This document shows, piece by piece, positions 62,220 to 64,000 of a stretch of DNA of 64,000 nt; the first letter of the stretch is position 1, and the number at the start of each line of letters is the position of its first letter. The position numbers were made by a program, and so were the translations under genes. The stretch is taken from assembly GCA_023512835.1 (NCBI GenBank), contig CM042092.1, forward strand, positions 11,533,498 to 11,597,497, written 5' to 3'. The stretch comes from Taxillus chinensis (Eukaryota > Streptophyta > Magnoliopsida > Santalales > Loranthaceae). The notes under the pieces were generated by a model, which saw nothing but the letters and a program-made list of their open reading frames with translations, was not told where the DNA came from and did not search any database.

Positions 62220-63050
62220 CATAATGATGAAGCTTACCAAAATAAGAGTGTTTACTATGTATTTGGTAAAATATGGAATTTTGGTAGGAAGTAGAGAGGT
62301 GAAAAAGATATGAAAAGAAAATAGATAGAAAGAAAAAAAAAGTGAATTTTTTATATGAGGTGCTTGGTTGAAGTAAAAAATATATAAAAAAGTAATATAA
62401 AAAATATTTTATATTTTTATTAATTTTATTATTTTATTTTAACACTTGTCAATTATCAATTAGCTTTTATTTTACTGTATGTTTTGTATGGGCTTTCCGA
62501 GCAAATAAATATGAAAAGAATTTCATGTTTTTCAATACATTTTATATGTTTAGAAAAAATAATTTTGTTATACTTTTTTCGTTTCTATGCTTTTACCGTA
62601 TGAACCAGAAAGAAAATATCATGTGCTGCAAGTTCTCAACATTGGTTCATTATATCTATGCAAGTGTGAACTTTCCTCGAGTAAAAAATACATAATAAAA
62701 GTGGTGACACCACACGGATATCAAATTTATGTCACAACCCAACTAAAAAATCTACATGCCTTTTGGACTAAACTTAAAAGCGATGTGATATGGAATAATG
62801 GAAATGTGGTGGAGATTTACAGGTTTTTTTTTTGGAGTTAGTCAACTTGCTGCATAGTGGCCTAATATGATTTTCTAGCACATAGCAATAATATCACGTA
62901 GGCAAGCACTAATTTTTGCTTCTGCACGTCTCTATATTCCATTATTCTTATAAATTTCTCTTACCCAGACAATTTTTTCGTGTTTTTTATAATCTGCTAG
63001 ATCTAGTCCATGCTTTCTGCTTGCTTCGGTCTGATAAGATTTTATGACCT
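62220..63050. other. AT-rich DNA with an unassigned open frame
   Basis: The plus-strand open frame at 62587-62838 (84 codons, MLLPYEPERKYHVLQVLNIG) has no family resemblance that I can see. The rest is AT-rich. Confidence 0.4.
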
Positions 63051-63054
63051 TTCT

Positions 63055-63303
63055 TCAGATCCTCATGAAATTTTCATGACTTTTCTCTAAAGCAATGATG
63101 CATCGGAAATCTTCAACTGAAATGTGAAAAGTTGACATACCCAATAAAGCAGCAGAGGCCCCAGGAGTGGAACTTTTTCTATTTGAGTGAGCGAGAAGGA
63201 CAGAACGATCCCGTGTGTGCTGAATCCAGGAGACACACTGACGCAAGTCCAAACCGATGGGATCGTGCAGGGACCAGCCCAAGGGGCATAGTGTATGCTT
63301 CAA
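63055..63303 (-). other. Exon-like open stretch, unassigned
   Basis: The minus strand reads LCPLGWSLHDPIGLDLRQCV, SWIQHTRDRSVLLAHSNRKS, STPGASAALLG and then a gtatgtc that could be a donor. Composition is protein-like and higher in GC than its surroundings, but I do not recognise it. It may be a relic exon. Confidence 0.25.
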
Positions 63304-63629
63304 ATCTGGTCATGCGGACTCTGGCGCCTTATATATACACACTAAAATACTAATTTTTTATTAAATGATAAAGATCGTAATTTTATTTAAGCGTAGAGAA
63401 ATACTATAACAAGTAAACAGTAAATATTATAGAAAATGAATTGTTAAATAAAATTGTAATATGATAGCATTACCATATCGTTCCTTGTAGCACACCTTTT
63501 AATATATATATGGGTAATGCTAAGCCTCTTTTGCATAAGCTTTTTGATGTGATAATATTCTATCGTCAAATTATTAATGAAATTCAATTAAATTTCTGTA
63601 TCAATGAAATATGTCACGTAATGGACTTT

Positions 63630-63635
<6 letters not shown>

Positions 63636-63688
<53 letters not shown>
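63636..63688. repeat. (TA)n microsatellite
   Basis: About 26 TA units. A shorter TA run follows at about 63794-63812. No gene is seen to the window end at 64000. Confidence 0.9.
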
Positions 63689-63690
<2 letters not shown>

Positions 63691-64000
63691 TAGCACACCT
63701 CACATGAATCATGATGTTTGTTGAGTGATTTGTCTGCGCGTGCTTGTCAGGGATCGAGAGAATACACGTTGGATTGACACGACCACAAGCATTTATATAT
63801 ATATATATATAGTGTGCTATTAAACGGATGCCCGGATCCGGCCACCTGATCACAAATGAGCAATTGCTTGTAATTGTGAAAATAACCCAAAAAATTAAAC
63901 CGAACATGTAATTCACTAATTCAATTCATTTTTTAGGTTCAATTTTAGTTTTTTTTTTCAATTCCTTGGTTTGATTCTGAATTTTCCAAAAAATAGATTT

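Noticed and set aside
63635..63916. Tyr/Ile repeat proteins over (TA)n tracts (here and at 34238, 53606, 58921)
   Set aside because: Simple translations of microsatellites.
1..64000. CRISPR arrays, operons, phage or bacterial features
   Set aside because: None present; introns, plant transposons and a nuclear tRNA show that this is plant nuclear DNA.

Overview
This is nuclear DNA from a flowering plant, most likely a eudicot. It is AT-rich, with GT-AG introns of up to 5.8 kb packed with plant retrotransposon, LINE, hAT and Tourist-like debris, and its two protein genes match the plant versions of their families. I cannot name the species from the sequence alone.

Three real genes carry the window. 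(1) Tripeptidyl-peptidase II (TPP2), plus strand: 29 exons from 6715 to 36402, ending at a natural stop. They give about 1143 residues with every splice phase matching and no frameshift. The N-terminus, including the catalytic Asp, must lie upstream of the window, so the intron before 6715 is at least 6.7 kb long. (2) The third-largest RNA polymerase III subunit (RPC3/RPC82/POLR3C type), minus strand: 14 exons from 54017 down to 39470, about 525 residues, apparently complete. (3) A nuclear tRNA-Cys(GCA), plus strand, 54183-54254. TPP2 and RPC3 are convergent. RPC3 and the tRNA gene are head-to-head, 165 bp apart.

Layout: 1-6.5 kb is a graveyard of LINE and Ty1-copia fragments. 6.7-36.4 kb is TPP2, whose long introns hold a LINE tail (intron 10), a hAT element nested in a pararetrovirus/gag-like fragment (intron 11), a Tourist-like MITE and AT-rich hairpins (intron 14), a Tourist-like element nested in a LINE (intron 17), and a second hAT-type element plus a copia 3' end with LTR (intron 23). 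36.4-39.5 kb is intergenic with one orphan exon-like remnant. 39.5-54.0 kb is RPC3, with an RTE-like endonuclease fragment and a LINE tail in intron 4. 54.2 kb onward is gene-poor: Tourist-like, copia and hAT-MITE pieces, microsatellites and several unassigned open stretches.

The most interesting arrangement is a Pol III subunit gene sharing a 165-bp divergent promoter with a Pol III-transcribed tRNA gene. The best structural finds are hAT-type insertions whose terminal inverted repeats and 8-bp target duplications can be read to the base. Nothing here looks like a wholly new multi-gene system.
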